Positions 49,746-59,084 of a stretch of 64,000 nucleotides of DNA are shown here, piece by piece. The notes beneath the pieces are model-generated. The model was not told the origin of the DNA. It worked only from the letters and a program-made list of their open reading frames with translations, and did not search any database. Position 1 is the stretch's first letter. Each line of letters begins with the position of its first letter. The position numbers and the translations under genes were made by a program. Source of the DNA: an uncultured Clostridia bacterium (GTDB taxonomy: Bacteria > Bacillota > Clostridia > CAKSNL01 > HGM11501); contig CAKSNL010000001.1 in NCBI GenBank assembly GCA_934476235.1, positions 186,001 through 250,000 on the forward strand, given 5' to 3'.

Positions 49746-50813
49746 TTTAATCATGTATTTTGCCGCCTGTTCCAGTATCTTTGCCATGTACTTCCTGATG
49801 TCCCTCTTCTTGTCTTTATCGACCGTTCCGATCGCTTTCATAAAGCCAAGCTTATCATTTATTATGTCAGTAAGCGTTTTTGCTTCCGAAGCCTTAAACA
49901 CTTCAAAAATTGCCTCTACAAGTATTTCGCGTTCTTCCTTTGTCATCTCCGATATCCAGCCGGACAATACTCTGTCTACCGCAACACTGCTGCCGCTCGG
50001 TCCGTCCGCAGCCACAAACGAACTGCCCAGAACCTCCCATCCGAACGCCACATGCTGAAGAATAAGATTTTCCTTGCAGGATACGATTCTTTCCTCTCCG
50101 CAAGCCTCAAACAGTCTCCCGATTATTGAGCCCTCCGGCAATATATTTATGACTTTTCCGCTGATTTCCTCATATTCCCGGCTTTTAACCGGCTTTTCGG
50201 GAAATCCCGGTCCGTCAAAGTTAAACACTCTTTTAATGCGCCTTTTATATTTAGGCTCAAGGTTCGCCGCGGCGTACACCGAAAGATTCCCGCCCTTGGA
50301 GTGACCGCCCGCGTAAAACTTTGAAAACCAAAACGTTCGCATCGCCTTATTAAGATAATCTGCCGCTTCTCTCTGCGACGGCACCGAGTCCATGTACGAA
50401 AGGTTAAAATCCTCTTTCCAGCCGACTATCGTGTCATCCGTCCCCCTGTACGCAGCAAAAACATCACGCCCGATATGAAAAAGCAAAGCGGAAAACTGCT
50501 CCTCATTCTCATCATCAACCCTGTCAATAAATCCCGAAAGCTTTACATCCTTAAAACGTTCAGAGGACGCCGCCGTTTTAAGAAGAGACGTTATATCCTC
50601 GGGCAGGACTGCGCCCAATGGCTTTTGCCCTTCTTTGAAAAAAAGCCTTGATGCCTCTTTAAGCGTCACACACTCCCTCATGTCGGAGGAAACTATCCCC
50701 GAAAAATCAATATAGGAAAGCTGTGTGAAGATAAGCGCGTCCACCTCCGTAAATTCCGAATCGGAAAATTTAAGATCGCCGCGCCACGCGATATAATCCA
50801 TTATAGTTGCCAC
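49740..50813 (-). CDS. DUF2974 (Mbeg1-like) alpha/beta-hydrolase
   Basis: 357 residues. The start MDYIAWRGDLKFSDSEFTEVD and the segment FAAYRGTDDTIVGWKEDF are family signatures. The nucleophile elbow is GGHSKGG; an Asp/His pair for the triad is likely in FNFDGPGF and LQHVAFGW. Lipase- or esterase-like activity is expected, unproved. A GTG at 50813 with GGGGGAG ahead is the start. Single gene. Confidence 0.85.
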   Translation of the reverse strand: MATIMDYIAWRGDLKFSDSEFTEVDALIFTQLSYIDFSGIVSSDMRECVTLKEASRLFFKEGQKPLGAVLPEDITSLLKTAASSERFKDVKLSGFIDRVDDENEEQFSALLFHIGRDVFAAYRGTDDTIVGWKEDFNLSYMDSVPSQREAADYLNKAMRTFWFSKFYAGGHSKGGNLSVYAAANLEPKYKRRIKRVFNFDGPGFPEKPVKSREYEEISGKVINILPEGSIIGRLFEACGEERIVSCKENLILQHVAFGWEVLGSSFVAADGPSGSSVAVDRVLSGWISEMTKEEREILVEAIFEVFKASEAKTLTDIINDKLGFMKAIGTVDKDKKRDIRKYMAKILEQAAKYMIKN

Positions 50814-50892
50814 AAAGCTCCCCCTTTAATAGATTATTATACTGAATTTTCTGTTTTTTGCAAGTGTTTTTCTTCTTTTTAATCCCCAAAAA

Positions 50893-50921
50893 AGCAAAAA
50901 ACGCGCCCTGTAAGGACGCGT
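50893..50921 (-). terminator. Rho-independent terminator of the yceD-rpmF unit
   Basis: ACGCGCCC / GGACGCG hairpin followed on the minus strand by GCGTTTTTTGCTTTTTTGG. Confidence 0.75.
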
Positions 50922-50928
50922 TCTCTTT

Positions 50929-51108
50929 TTACGCTTCTTTTTTAACTATCTCTTTGCCCTTGTAATATCCGCAGGCAGGGCAGATTCTGTGAGGCATCTT
51001 GAGCTCGCCGCACTGGGGGCACTTAACCATTCCGGGAACGCTGAGTCTCCAGTTAGCTCTTCTCGAATGCTTTCTCGCTTTAGATATTCTTGTCTTCGGT
51101 ACTGCCAT
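50929..51108 (-). CDS. rpmF: Ribosomal protein L32
   Basis: 59 residues, too short for many gene lists: MAVPKTRISKARKHSRRANW, then a zinc ribbon with CPQC and CPAC, then GYYKGKEIVKKEA. Part of the large ribosomal subunit. It follows yceD by 18 bases, the usual order. The four Cys show the zinc-binding form. Confidence 0.97.
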   Translation of the reverse strand: MAVPKTRISKARKHSRRANWRLSVPGMVKCPQCGELKMPHRICPACGYYKGKEIVKKEA

Positions 51109-51126
51109 GTTCTACACCTCCATTAA

Positions 51127-51615
51127 TTATAAGTCAGCTTTGAAATTTTTTAATATGTCGAACCTCGGATCCCAGTCGTCATCACTGCAGAAGCAGGCTC
51201 CTTCATTAAGATCCTTCCCGCATTTGGGACAGATCCCCTTACAGTTCTCATCGCAGAGAACCGTCATCGGCAGCTCCGAAATCACCGCTTTTTCAATGAT
51301 TCCCGAAAGCTCACACTCCGACCTGTCATCGGAAAGCGCGCCTTCTTCTCCGTCTTCTCCTCCGAGCTCCTCATAAATATCTGCGTCAAAGCTGATTGTT
51401 ACAGGCTTTAAGCACCTTGCGCATGGAGTTGTATACTCTCCGGCAGCTCTTGCTTTAAGCTCCAGACTTCCGCCGATATTTATAATATTCCCCGTCACCT
51501 TAACGTCGGAAAAGTCATATTCTCCGCCGTCAAAAACCACTCTGCCCAAGCTGACAGAGCCTTCCGCGGGCACCTTACCTTCAGAATTCGCTATTGACGA
51601 AATGTTTATCTTCAT
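51127..51615 (-). CDS. yceD: YceD/DUF177 family protein (23S rRNA accumulation)
   Basis: 162 residues from the ATG at 51615, with AGAGGAATC ahead; the longer start at 51651 has no site. Landmarks: CARCLKPVTISFDADIYEE, ISELPMTVLCDENCKGICPK and a closing CGKDLNEGACFCSDDDWDPR with paired Cys. In E. coli and plants the family is needed for 23S rRNA accumulation; it pairs with rpmF nearly everywhere. Confidence 0.92.
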   Translation of the reverse strand: MKINISSIANSEGKVPAEGSVSLGRVVFDGGEYDFSDVKVTGNIINIGGSLELKARAAGEYTTPCARCLKPVTISFDADIYEELGGEDGEEGALSDDRSECELSGIIEKAVISELPMTVLCDENCKGICPKCGKDLNEGACFCSDDDWDPRFDILKNFKADL

Positions 51616-51698
51616 TACGATTCCTCTCTGCAAGCAAAGTATATTATACATTCTTTTTATATAAATGTCAATACTTTTGCCTTAATTTTTTCTTTTTT

Positions 51699-52730
51699 CT
51701 ATTCCTCACCCTCACGCGAAGGCTCTTTCGCCTCGGGAGTTACGCTGACTGACACCGACACGCGCATTGTCTCGCTCTTTACTCCATCGGGAAGTCTTAA
51801 GTCTCTGGCGAAGCTTTTTGACGCTATAGCATAATATGCGTCAATATCGTCCACGTCAACCGAATCAATGTTTTCCACCGTCTCGACAGGTCCCGTTATA
51901 ACAACGGTCTCCGGGTTCACGCTGTCAACGTTTACGATATAGCCCGACAAGCTTCCGACAATGTCCGGCTTATTGACCTTAACCTCTTTCTTTCCGAGGC
52001 AGTTTATCGTAACCGTCGCTTCGTTTTCGGACTTTGTTATCATTTCATTTTTGATGACCCCTCCGGTCGAATCCTTTAAGACGATTCCGGTGTTATAAAT
52101 ATTCTCGCTCTTTGTGATGTTCGAAACGTCTATCGCCTCGGTCCACGCAGTAACGTTCTCCAAAAGCGTGCCGGGACCCTTGACCGTGATCTGCTCGGGG
52201 CTGACGTTCTTTTCACCCTCTATAACGGAGTCGTTCATCGTGCCGGTTATGTCGATTCCGACCTCGACTATCTTCTTTATCAGAATATCTGTCACAAGCT
52301 TTCCGCTTGTAATCTTTTTTTCCTCAACGCTTAAAGAATCAGGAATTCCGACAATGGTGATTATGGGATTCTGCTCGCCCGTGCCGGTTATGTTCGACAC
52401 ATCGGCGATAGCGTTTATGTCAGACCGGTTAAGCCTCGAAAGCGCATTTCTCGCGCCCGATATCTTGACCGCAACCGAAATGTTGCCCGACAGAACCGTG
52501 ATATTTCTTGACTCAAGCTCCGCGATTCCCGTAATGGTGACCGGGATATTGGTGTACGTATTTGTAGATACGGGGTTCTCGTCATAAGAAACATATATCC
52601 ACATAAGTATTGCCAAAAGAGCGCACGCAACCTTGCCCCAGAACTTTTTGGACGCAATCTTTTTTCTTTCGGAAGCTTCCTCCTGTTCCTTTGTCTGCTC
52701 CTTTTTTATTTCCTTTTCGTTCTCACTCAT
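51699..52730 (-). CDS. cdaR: CdaR-like YbbR-domain regulator of diadenylate cyclase
   Basis: 343 residues: a charged cytoplasmic N terminus, one membrane segment (FWGKVACALLAILMWIYV), then three or four YbbR repeats on the outside (each starting near I.V.....GP...L....W, e.g. ITVKGPGTLLENVTAWTEAI and VVITGPVETVENIDSVDVDD). CdaR binds CdaA and modulates c-di-AMP synthesis. It overlaps the end of cdaA by eight bases. The usual third gene, glmM, is not in the window. Confidence 0.9.
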   Translation of the reverse strand: MSENEKEIKKEQTKEQEEASERKKIASKKFWGKVACALLAILMWIYVSYDENPVSTNTYTNIPVTITGIAELESRNITVLSGNISVAVKISGARNALSRLNRSDINAIADVSNITGTGEQNPIITIVGIPDSLSVEEKKITSGKLVTDILIKKIVEVGIDITGTMNDSVIEGEKNVSPEQITVKGPGTLLENVTAWTEAIDVSNITKSENIYNTGIVLKDSTGGVIKNEMITKSENEATVTINCLGKKEVKVNKPDIVGSLSGYIVNVDSVNPETVVITGPVETVENIDSVDVDDIDAYYAIASKSFARDLRLPDGVKSETMRVSVSVSVTPEAKEPSREGEE

Positions 52731-53574
52731 TGCGGTCCCCCCTTTTGAAAAGCCCCTTTATATCCTCCACGGGAGCCATATCGGAAAACTCTATCGTCAG
52801 AATCTCTCTGAGATTGTCGGGCGTTATGTCCCTGTGAAGTCCCCCATCCTTCGCGTACGAAATTTTTCCGGTCTCCTCGGACACTACAACCGCAATGGCG
52901 TCGCTCTTTTCCGTGACGCCGATCGCCGCCCTGTGGCGCGTTCCGAGCTCCGTGCTTATCGCAGCATTTTCCGAAAGCGGAAGTATACTCTGTGCATAAG
53001 CAATCTTTTCGTTTTTGATTATTACCGCTCCGTCATGAAGAGGCGTGTTTTTAACGAATATATTCTCCAAAAGCCCCTGTGAAATTTCTGCGTCAAGCAC
53101 CGTTCCCGTTACCTTTATGACAGAATCAAGCTTTTTCTGCTTTTCAAAAACTATCAAAGCGCCGGTGCTTTCGGCCGCCATGTCGCTGACGGCGGAAACT
53201 ATCGCTTCTATCCTGTCCTTCTCAATAATAATTCCGGGATTTAACATTTTGCGGAGAGCCGTGCCGCGGCCGAGCCTGTCAAGAAAGCTCCGAAGCTCCG
53301 GCTGGAACACAATAATAACCGCAATCGCGCCGACCTGAATCAGATTTCTCAAAATAAAGTTGACCGTGTTAAGCTGCAAAAGCGCGCTGACCGGTGTTAA
53401 AATAACCAGCGCGATAACGACCTTTAAAGACTGCCACGCCTTCGTTTCAATCATATATTTCCCTATGTAATAAAACGCGATCGCAACAATAAGTATATCT
53501 ATAACGTCATTAAGCTTTATCATGCCGAAAAAACGGGAGAACTGTGTTATCACCGCGGTCAAAGCATTTTCCAT
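52723..53574 (-). CDS. cdaA: CdaA, membrane diadenylate cyclase
   Basis: 283 residues from the ATG at 53574, which has AAAGGAGG ahead; a longer open frame upstream lacks a site. Three membrane segments in the first ~90 residues, then the DAC domain with the two catalytic motifs TPLHDGAVII (DGA) and GTRHRAAIG (RHR), and EETGKISYAKDGG at the end. It makes the second messenger c-di-AMP, which controls potassium and osmolyte balance. Confidence 0.95.
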   Translation of the reverse strand: MENALTAVITQFSRFFGMIKLNDVIDILIVAIAFYYIGKYMIETKAWQSLKVVIALVILTPVSALLQLNTVNFILRNLIQVGAIAVIIVFQPELRSFLDRLGRGTALRKMLNPGIIIEKDRIEAIVSAVSDMAAESTGALIVFEKQKKLDSVIKVTGTVLDAEISQGLLENIFVKNTPLHDGAVIIKNEKIAYAQSILPLSENAAISTELGTRHRAAIGVTEKSDAIAVVVSEETGKISYAKDGGLHRDITPDNLREILTIEFSDMAPVEDIKGLFKRGDRNE

Positions 53575-53662
53575 ACAGATTCCCTCCTTTAAAAAGTTAG
53601 CATTTATATTATACAACATTTTTGCCCGCATTGGAAGGGTTTTTTGTGAATTTTTTAAAAAA

Positions 53663-53698
53663 AATTTAAAAGGTGCATCCTTCAGATGCACCTTTTAA
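53663..53698 (-). terminator. Rho-independent terminator of the UDP-GlcNAc epimerase gene
   Basis: AAAAGGTGCATC, loop CTTCA, GATGCACCTTTT, followed on the minus strand by AAATTTTTTTT. Confidence 0.92.
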
Positions 53699-53699
53699 A

Positions 53700-54791
53700 T
53701 CATTTTTCCAATATATCGGCAATTCTTTCCGAGGCGTGCCCGTCGCCGTAAGGATTGGACGCCTTGCTCATCTTCTCGTACGCCTCTTTATCCTCTAAAA
53801 GCTCCTTAAAGTTTTTGTAGATAACCTCCTCGTCGGTTCCGACAAGCTTTAACGTGCCCGCGGCAATGCCCTCGGGGCGCTCCGTCGTATCGCGCATTAC
53901 CAAAACCGGCTTGCCGAGCGAGGGAGCCTCTTCCTGTATTCCGCCCGAATCGGTCAGGATAAGGTAGCTTCGCGCAAGGAAATTATGAAAATCAAGAACC
54001 TCCAAGGGGTCGATAATATGTATCCTGTCGCACCCGCCGAGCTCCTCTGCCGCCGCTTTTCTGACAACGGGGTTCATGTGTATGGGATAGATCGCCTTGA
54101 CATCGGGATGCTCATCCATGATCCTTCTGATCGCGCGGAACATATGGTGCATCGGCTCGCCCAGGTTCTCTCTTCTGTGCGCGGTTATGGTGATGAGCCT
54201 TGAGCCCTGAGCCCACGAAAGCTCCGGATGGTGATAGTCATCGCGCACCGTGGTCTTAAGCGCGTCGATCGCGGTATTTCCCGTTACATATATGCTTTCG
54301 GGATCCTTGCCCTCTTTAATGAGATTGTTCTTCGAAAGCTCCGTCGGCGAGAAATTATACTTTGCGATTATGCCGACCGCCTGGCGGTTAAACTCCTCCG
54401 GGAACGGAGAATAGATGTTGTAGGTTCTCAATCCCGCCTCAACGTGACCCACGGGAATCTGAAGGTAAAAGCAGGCAAGCGCGGTCACAAACGTCGTTGA
54501 CGTGTCACCGTGGACAAGCACAACGTCCGGCTTCACCTCTTCAAGCACGCCCTTTATTTTCTCTAAAATGTTAGTCGTTATGTCAAAAAGCGTCTGTTTA
54601 TCCTTCATGATCGAAAGGTCGTAGTCGGGCGTTACGCCGAATGCGTCCAGCACCTGATCAAGCATCTGCCTGTGCTGACCGGTCACGCAGACTACAGTCT
54701 TTATCCCCTTTCTTTTTTTAAGTTCGTTGACAAGAGGGCACATTTTTATTGCTTCCGGTCTTGTTCCGAACACCAGCATGACTTTTTTCAT
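53700..54791 (-). CDS. wecB: UDP-N-acetylglucosamine 2-epimerase, non-hydrolysing
   Basis: 363 residues, normal length. Landmarks: LVFGTRPEAIKMCPLVNELK, CVTGQHRQMLDQVL, HGDTSTTFVTALACFYL, GHVEAGLRTYNIYSPFPEE, HRRENLGEPM and the UDP-binding LTDSGGIQEEAPSLGKPVLV. It interconverts UDP-GlcNAc and UDP-ManNAc for wall polymers, such as the secondary cell-wall polymer to which SLH proteins bind. No transferase gene is linked. Confidence 0.94.
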   Translation of the reverse strand: MKKVMLVFGTRPEAIKMCPLVNELKKRKGIKTVVCVTGQHRQMLDQVLDAFGVTPDYDLSIMKDKQTLFDITTNILEKIKGVLEEVKPDVVLVHGDTSTTFVTALACFYLQIPVGHVEAGLRTYNIYSPFPEEFNRQAVGIIAKYNFSPTELSKNNLIKEGKDPESIYVTGNTAIDALKTTVRDDYHHPELSWAQGSRLITITAHRRENLGEPMHHMFRAIRRIMDEHPDVKAIYPIHMNPVVRKAAAEELGGCDRIHIIDPLEVLDFHNFLARSYLILTDSGGIQEEAPSLGKPVLVMRDTTERPEGIAAGTLKLVGTDEEVIYKNFKELLEDKEAYEKMSKASNPYGDGHASERIADILEK

Positions 54792-54800
54792 AAGTACCTC

Positions 54801-56459
54801 CTATATAATACAGGTTTTATAATCCGTATATATCACCATACCGGGCTTTGCTCCGGACGGTTTTTTCACGTTTTTAACAAGCGTATAATCGACCTCTGTT
54901 TTCGGTGCTCCGTCCGCCTTGCTGTGCTTTGCCGCAAGGCATGCCGCGTAATATATCACGCTGTCGGGCACCTTTTCCCCGCGCGACGAGATGATGACAT
55001 GGCTTCCCGAATTGTTCTTCACGTGGAGCCAGATATCGTTCGCGCGCGAAAGCTTTAAGGTAAGATAGTCGTTTTGCTTATTGTTTCTGCCGACAAAAAC
55101 GGTGAAGCCCTCATATTCAAATGAAAGCGGCTCCGCCTTCTGCTCTTTTGGGTTCTTCCCCTTCTTTTTCTTCGCTCCGCCGGATATATATCCGCCCTCG
55201 GCAAGCTCCTCCCTTATCTGGGAAATATCCTCCGCCGTTTCCGCCTGCCCGATGGACTGAAGAACGCTCTCCAAATACGAAAGCTCCTCCCTCGCCTCCG
55301 AAAGCTGAGCGGTTATCATTATTTCGGCATTTTTTGCCTTTGTATATTTTTTATAGCATCTTTGCGCATTGTCGGCCGGGGAAAGGTTTTCGTCAATCGG
55401 GATGCGGATTATCTTTTCCTCGCCCTCCGACCAGTCGGACACTTCCGCTATTTTATCGCCCTTTTTTATTTTATAAAGATTTGCGGTTATAAGGTCGCCC
55501 ATCGCCTTGTACTCGTCCTTCTTTTCCGCGTCAGAAAGCTCCTTTAACTGAAGCCTTATCTTCTTTTCGGCGCGTTTTATAAGGTTCGACAAAAGCTTGT
55601 AAAGCGATGATGTGCGCTTTTTTATGTGCTCCGCTTTGTCCTTTTCAAGGTAATAATCGTCCATCGCCTCGCCCATGGAGGGGTATGTCTTTATCTTTAA
55701 TGCTCCGTCGTACTCCTTGGGATAAAAGCACCAGAAGTCAACCGGCTTATCCTCCCCGAAAACGACCGACGGAGTATAGCTTTTTTTATCTATCGCGTCA
55801 ATCACGCTTCCGATAAACTCCGCAGCGCCGAAAGAGTATTGCGCCTCCCTTTCGGCAAGCGGGGAAAACCCCGTAAATTCCCTTGCAAGGCGGTTATCAT
55901 GGCACCCTGCGGCACGGGCTAAAGCCTCCTCCTTCGTCACCTTCGTGATATCGCACTTATCAGGCTGCGATAAAAAGGTGTAGTTAAAGCCCGGCATTAT
56001 CATGCGCTCGGAAAGAGACGAAAGGTCGTTCTTTCTCAGGCAGTCATATATTTTATACTCAGAATCCGTCACGATAATGTTTGAATTTCTGCCCATTATC
56101 TCTACGATAATGTGCTTATCGGACTTGTCGCCAAGCTCGTTTCTGCATTCAAATATAATGTCTGCCGTCCTGTCAAGCCCCTCCTGGCGCACCTCTTTAA
56201 GCCTTGCCGAGGTAAAATGCTTGCGAAGCAGCATGCAGAACATCGGCGCGGATTCGGGATTTTCAAGCTTTGCATCGCTTATCTGAAGTCTCGGACTTTC
56301 GGGGCTTGCGCATATCAAAAGCTTTTTGGCGCCTTCCTTTGTATGGAGTATCAGCACCGCCTCGTCCTTTTCGGGCTGGTATATTTTCTGTACCGACGCG
56401 CCGGCAAACCTATTAATCTCTTCCGTAACACATCTTAAAGTAAGTCCGTCAAGCGGCAA
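54801..56459 (-). CDS. rqcH: RqcH (NFACT family) ribosome quality-control factor
   Basis: 552 residues. NFACT-N (MPLDGLTLRCVTEEINR, KIYQPEKDEAVL), helix-hairpin-helix (about 170-235), long coiled coil (about 270-430; KKRTSSLYKLLSNLIKRAEK), then NFACT-R (FTVFVGRNNKQNDYLT, DIWLHVKNNSGSHVII). RqcH binds stalled 50S subunits with tRNA-Ala and adds an alanine tail to the nascent chain. Older annotation calls it a fibronectin-binding protein. It is followed closely by the epimerase gene. Confidence 0.93.
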   Translation of the reverse strand: MPLDGLTLRCVTEEINRFAGASVQKIYQPEKDEAVLILHTKEGAKKLLICASPESPRLQISDAKLENPESAPMFCMLLRKHFTSARLKEVRQEGLDRTADIIFECRNELGDKSDKHIIVEIMGRNSNIIVTDSEYKIYDCLRKNDLSSLSERMIMPGFNYTFLSQPDKCDITKVTKEEALARAAGCHDNRLAREFTGFSPLAEREAQYSFGAAEFIGSVIDAIDKKSYTPSVVFGEDKPVDFWCFYPKEYDGALKIKTYPSMGEAMDDYYLEKDKAEHIKKRTSSLYKLLSNLIKRAEKKIRLQLKELSDAEKKDEYKAMGDLITANLYKIKKGDKIAEVSDWSEGEEKIIRIPIDENLSPADNAQRCYKKYTKAKNAEIMITAQLSEAREELSYLESVLQSIGQAETAEDISQIREELAEGGYISGGAKKKKGKNPKEQKAEPLSFEYEGFTVFVGRNNKQNDYLTLKLSRANDIWLHVKNNSGSHVIISSRGEKVPDSVIYYAACLAAKHSKADGAPKTEVDYTLVKNVKKPSGAKPGMVIYTDYKTCII

Positions 56460-56473
56460 GAAAAATCACCTCG

Positions 56474-57811
56474 TTATCTTTTATCAATAGGCGTGTATGC
56501 CCTTTTAACCGTAACGCTCTTGTACGCGGGACGTATAATCTTTCCTCCCGCGACAACCTCCTCCATACGGTGAGCGCACCAGCTGGCAACCCTCGACACC
56601 GCAAAAAGAGGCGTGTAAAGCTCCTCGGGAATATTCATCATACTGTAAACAAAGCCGGAATAAAGGTCAACATTTGCGCAAAGCTGCTTTCCTCCGCCCT
56701 TTATCTCGGAAAAGAGCTCCGGAGTCATTCTTTCAATCCTGTCATACATCAAAAATTCGTCTGTCGAGCCTGTCGACTCCGCCATTTCGAGCGCCTTTGA
56801 CTTTAAAAGCTGAGCTCTGGGGTCAGACAGTGTATAGACCGCGTGACCCATACCGTATATAAGCCCGGTCTTATCATACGCTTCTTTTTTGATTATCTTC
56901 ACAAGATAGTCGCGCAGGGCCCCTTCGTCGCGCCAGTCGCAGCTTTGCTTGATTTCGTCGATCATGCCCATGACCTTGGCGTTCGCACCGCCGTGCTTGG
57001 GACCCTTAAGCGAGCCGACAGCCGCGGCGATCGCACTGTACGTATCCGTTCCGCTGGACGAAACAACATGCGTTGCAAAAGACGAGTTGTTACCGCCGCC
57101 GTGCTCCGCGTGAATAACCAGCATCAAGTCAAGCGTATCCGCCTCAAGCTTTGTGAAGCTGTTGTCCCTTCTTATAAGGTGCAGAATGTTCTCCGCCGTG
57201 TCATAGTCCGGCTTCGGAGAATGAAGATATAAGCTGTCGTGATCATAGTAGTGCTTCTTCGCCTGGTAAGCGTACGCCACCATCGCGGGGAAACGCGCAA
57301 CAAGCTCGACCGACTGCCTTAAAAGATTGCCGATCTCAAGATTATCCGGATCCTTATCGTATGAGTATGACGCAAGCACCGAGCGGGCAAGCTTATTCAT
57401 TATATTGGGGCTCGGCGCCTTTAATATCATGTCCTCGGTAAATCCCGCAGGGAGCGCCCTGTGGGCGGACAGGATGTCCTTAAATTCCGCAAGCTCGTCC
57501 TTTGCCGGAAGCTTGCCCATTAAAATGAGATACATGGTCTCCTCAAAGGCATGCGTTCCGCGGAGGGCGTTTTCGTTTACAATGTCCTCCATGTTGATGC
57601 CGCGGTACATGAGCTTACCGGGGATATTAACCTTATCGCTCTCGTCAATCATATAACCGCGAACCTCGCCTATCTTGGTGAGCCCGACCAAAACACCCGT
57701 GCCGTCCTTGTTTCTTAATCCCCTTTTAACATTATATTTTTCATAAAGCTCGGGGGGTATTCCGTAAAGCTTTTTAAGCTCTTCTATTTTTTCTTTGCCG
57801 AATCCGCTCAT
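56474..57811 (-). CDS. gltA: Citrate synthase
   Basis: 445 residues. Catalytic His/Asp regions: HAEHGGGNNSSFATHVVSS, GPKHGGANAKVM and GMGHAVYTLSDPRA (the family Gly-x-Gly-His-x-(V/I)-Y), and the Asp near the C-terminal dimer region. It begins citrate/2-oxoglutarate formation, which supplies the glutamate dehydrogenase encoded in the same window. Its start overlaps prmA's stop by four bases (ATGA). A 2-methylcitrate role cannot be excluded. Confidence 0.92.
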   Translation of the reverse strand: MSGFGKEKIEELKKLYGIPPELYEKYNVKRGLRNKDGTGVLVGLTKIGEVRGYMIDESDKVNIPGKLMYRGINMEDIVNENALRGTHAFEETMYLILMGKLPAKDELAEFKDILSAHRALPAGFTEDMILKAPSPNIMNKLARSVLASYSYDKDPDNLEIGNLLRQSVELVARFPAMVAYAYQAKKHYYDHDSLYLHSPKPDYDTAENILHLIRRDNSFTKLEADTLDLMLVIHAEHGGGNNSSFATHVVSSSGTDTYSAIAAAVGSLKGPKHGGANAKVMGMIDEIKQSCDWRDEGALRDYLVKIIKKEAYDKTGLIYGMGHAVYTLSDPRAQLLKSKALEMAESTGSTDEFLMYDRIERMTPELFSEIKGGGKQLCANVDLYSGFVYSMMNIPEELYTPLFAVSRVASWCAHRMEEVVAGGKIIRPAYKSVTVKRAYTPIDKR

Positions 57812-58746
57812 CTGTCACTTATCCTTTCGCACTTAAAGGCTCTCCAGTCCTTGTCCGCCTTTTCTTCAGTTATTTTCATTCCGGCTTTTTTTATCGCCGC
57901 TTTGACCTTGTCCGCCTTAAAATCTATAATTCCGGAGGTGATAAACGTTCCCCCGTCGGCAATGTAATCCGTCACGCTCTGTGTAAGCTCACAGATAATG
58001 TCCGCCACGATGTTTGCGATAACCACGTCATACTTCCCGTCCGCCGTATCGGTAAGGCTTCCTTCCCGAACCTTGAACTCGGGCTCCGAATATCCGTTTA
58101 ACAGTGCGTTTTCCTTTGCAATCTTCACCGCGAGCGGGTCAATATCCCCCGCATCCGCGCTTTTCGCGCCGAGCTTTAACGAGGCGATGGCGAGTATTCC
58201 GCTCCCGGTGCCGATATCAAGCACCATGTCGCCTTCCTTCACGGTCTTTTCCAGAAATTCAAGGCACATATGCGTGCTTGAGTGGCTGCCGGTGCCGAAC
58301 GCCATTCCGGGATCAAGCTCCACCACGCGGTCGCCCTCCTTTGGCGAAAACTCCTCCCACGTCGGATTTATCACGATATGAGAGCCGATTCTTAAGGGCT
58401 TGTAATACTTTTTCCAGTTGTTTTCCCAGTCCTCATTTTTAACCGCCGTTTCGGTAATCCTCACTCTTATATTGCTTTCTTCGAGCGCCTCTTTTATTTT
58501 CTTCTTTAATCCGTCCGCCTCTTTTCCGTCCTCAAGATAGAAGGTGACCGAGGTCTCCTCGTTCATGACGGAGCTTACAAGCTCCTCGTCCACAACGTCC
58601 CACGCTCTTAAGTTATTTTTCATAAACTCGGCAAAATCGTTCTTATCCATAATCTGAACCCCGGTAATGCCCATATCGTACAGGACCGAGGTCACATTCT
58701 CAACATCTTCATCTCCGGTATATACCGTAACTTTTGTAAAATCCAT
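57808..58746 (-). CDS. prmA: PrmA, ribosomal protein L11 methyltransferase
   Basis: 312 residues. N-terminal ferredoxin-like substrate domain (FTKVTVYTGDEDVENVTSVL), then the SAM domain: LDPGMAFGTGSHSSTHMCLE, VLDIGTGSGILAIASLKLG and the NPPY-like VIANIVADIICEL. It trimethylates L11. The gene is complete. It couples into the citrate synthase gene by an ATGA overlap, which is unusual company. Confidence 0.94.
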   Translation of the reverse strand: MDFTKVTVYTGDEDVENVTSVLYDMGITGVQIMDKNDFAEFMKNNLRAWDVVDEELVSSVMNEETSVTFYLEDGKEADGLKKKIKEALEESNIRVRITETAVKNEDWENNWKKYYKPLRIGSHIVINPTWEEFSPKEGDRVVELDPGMAFGTGSHSSTHMCLEFLEKTVKEGDMVLDIGTGSGILAIASLKLGAKSADAGDIDPLAVKIAKENALLNGYSEPEFKVREGSLTDTADGKYDVVIANIVADIICELTQSVTDYIADGGTFITSGIIDFKADKVKAAIKKAGMKITEEKADKDWRAFKCERISDR

Positions 58747-58811
58747 AAAAACACCTACTGTAAAATAATACTTAAGTATACCATAAATTGCGCTCTATTG
58801 CAAGCATTTAA

Positions 58812-59042
58812 TCACATTAAATCAACCAAAATGATGTCCTTGCCTATTTTTATTATCTTTTCCCAGGCGATCACCGTGTCGGAGTTCTTCATTACCGACG
58901 AAAAAAGCCTTCCCGACGGCACGGTAACGGAAACGATTTTTCCGCTTTCGTCGTCTATCTCCATATCGCAGATGTAGCCGAGCCTTCTCCCCGTCGCCAC
59001 GTCCACGACCTCGCGCTGTCTGAATTCCGATATTTTAGCCAT
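58812..59042 (-). CDS. YlmC/YmxH family PRC-barrel sporulation protein
   Basis: 76 residues: FRQREVVDVATGRRLGYICD, then EIDDESGKIVSVTVPSG and a C-terminal IIKIGKDIILVD, a compact PRC barrel. In Bacillus, YlmC and YmxH are sigma-factor-controlled sporulation proteins of unknown role. It supports a spore-forming lineage. Confidence 0.88.
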   Translation of the reverse strand: MAKISEFRQREVVDVATGRRLGYICDMEIDDESGKIVSVTVPSGRLFSSVMKNSDTVIAWEKIIKIGKDIILVDLM

Positions 59043-59084
59043 AAAACCACCCCCGGGACTATTTATATTCCGAAAGCGGCGGTT

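Noticed and set aside
54801..56459. Fibronectin-binding adhesin
   Set aside because: No signal peptide or wall anchor; the domain order is that of RqcH, a cytosolic ribosome quality-control factor.
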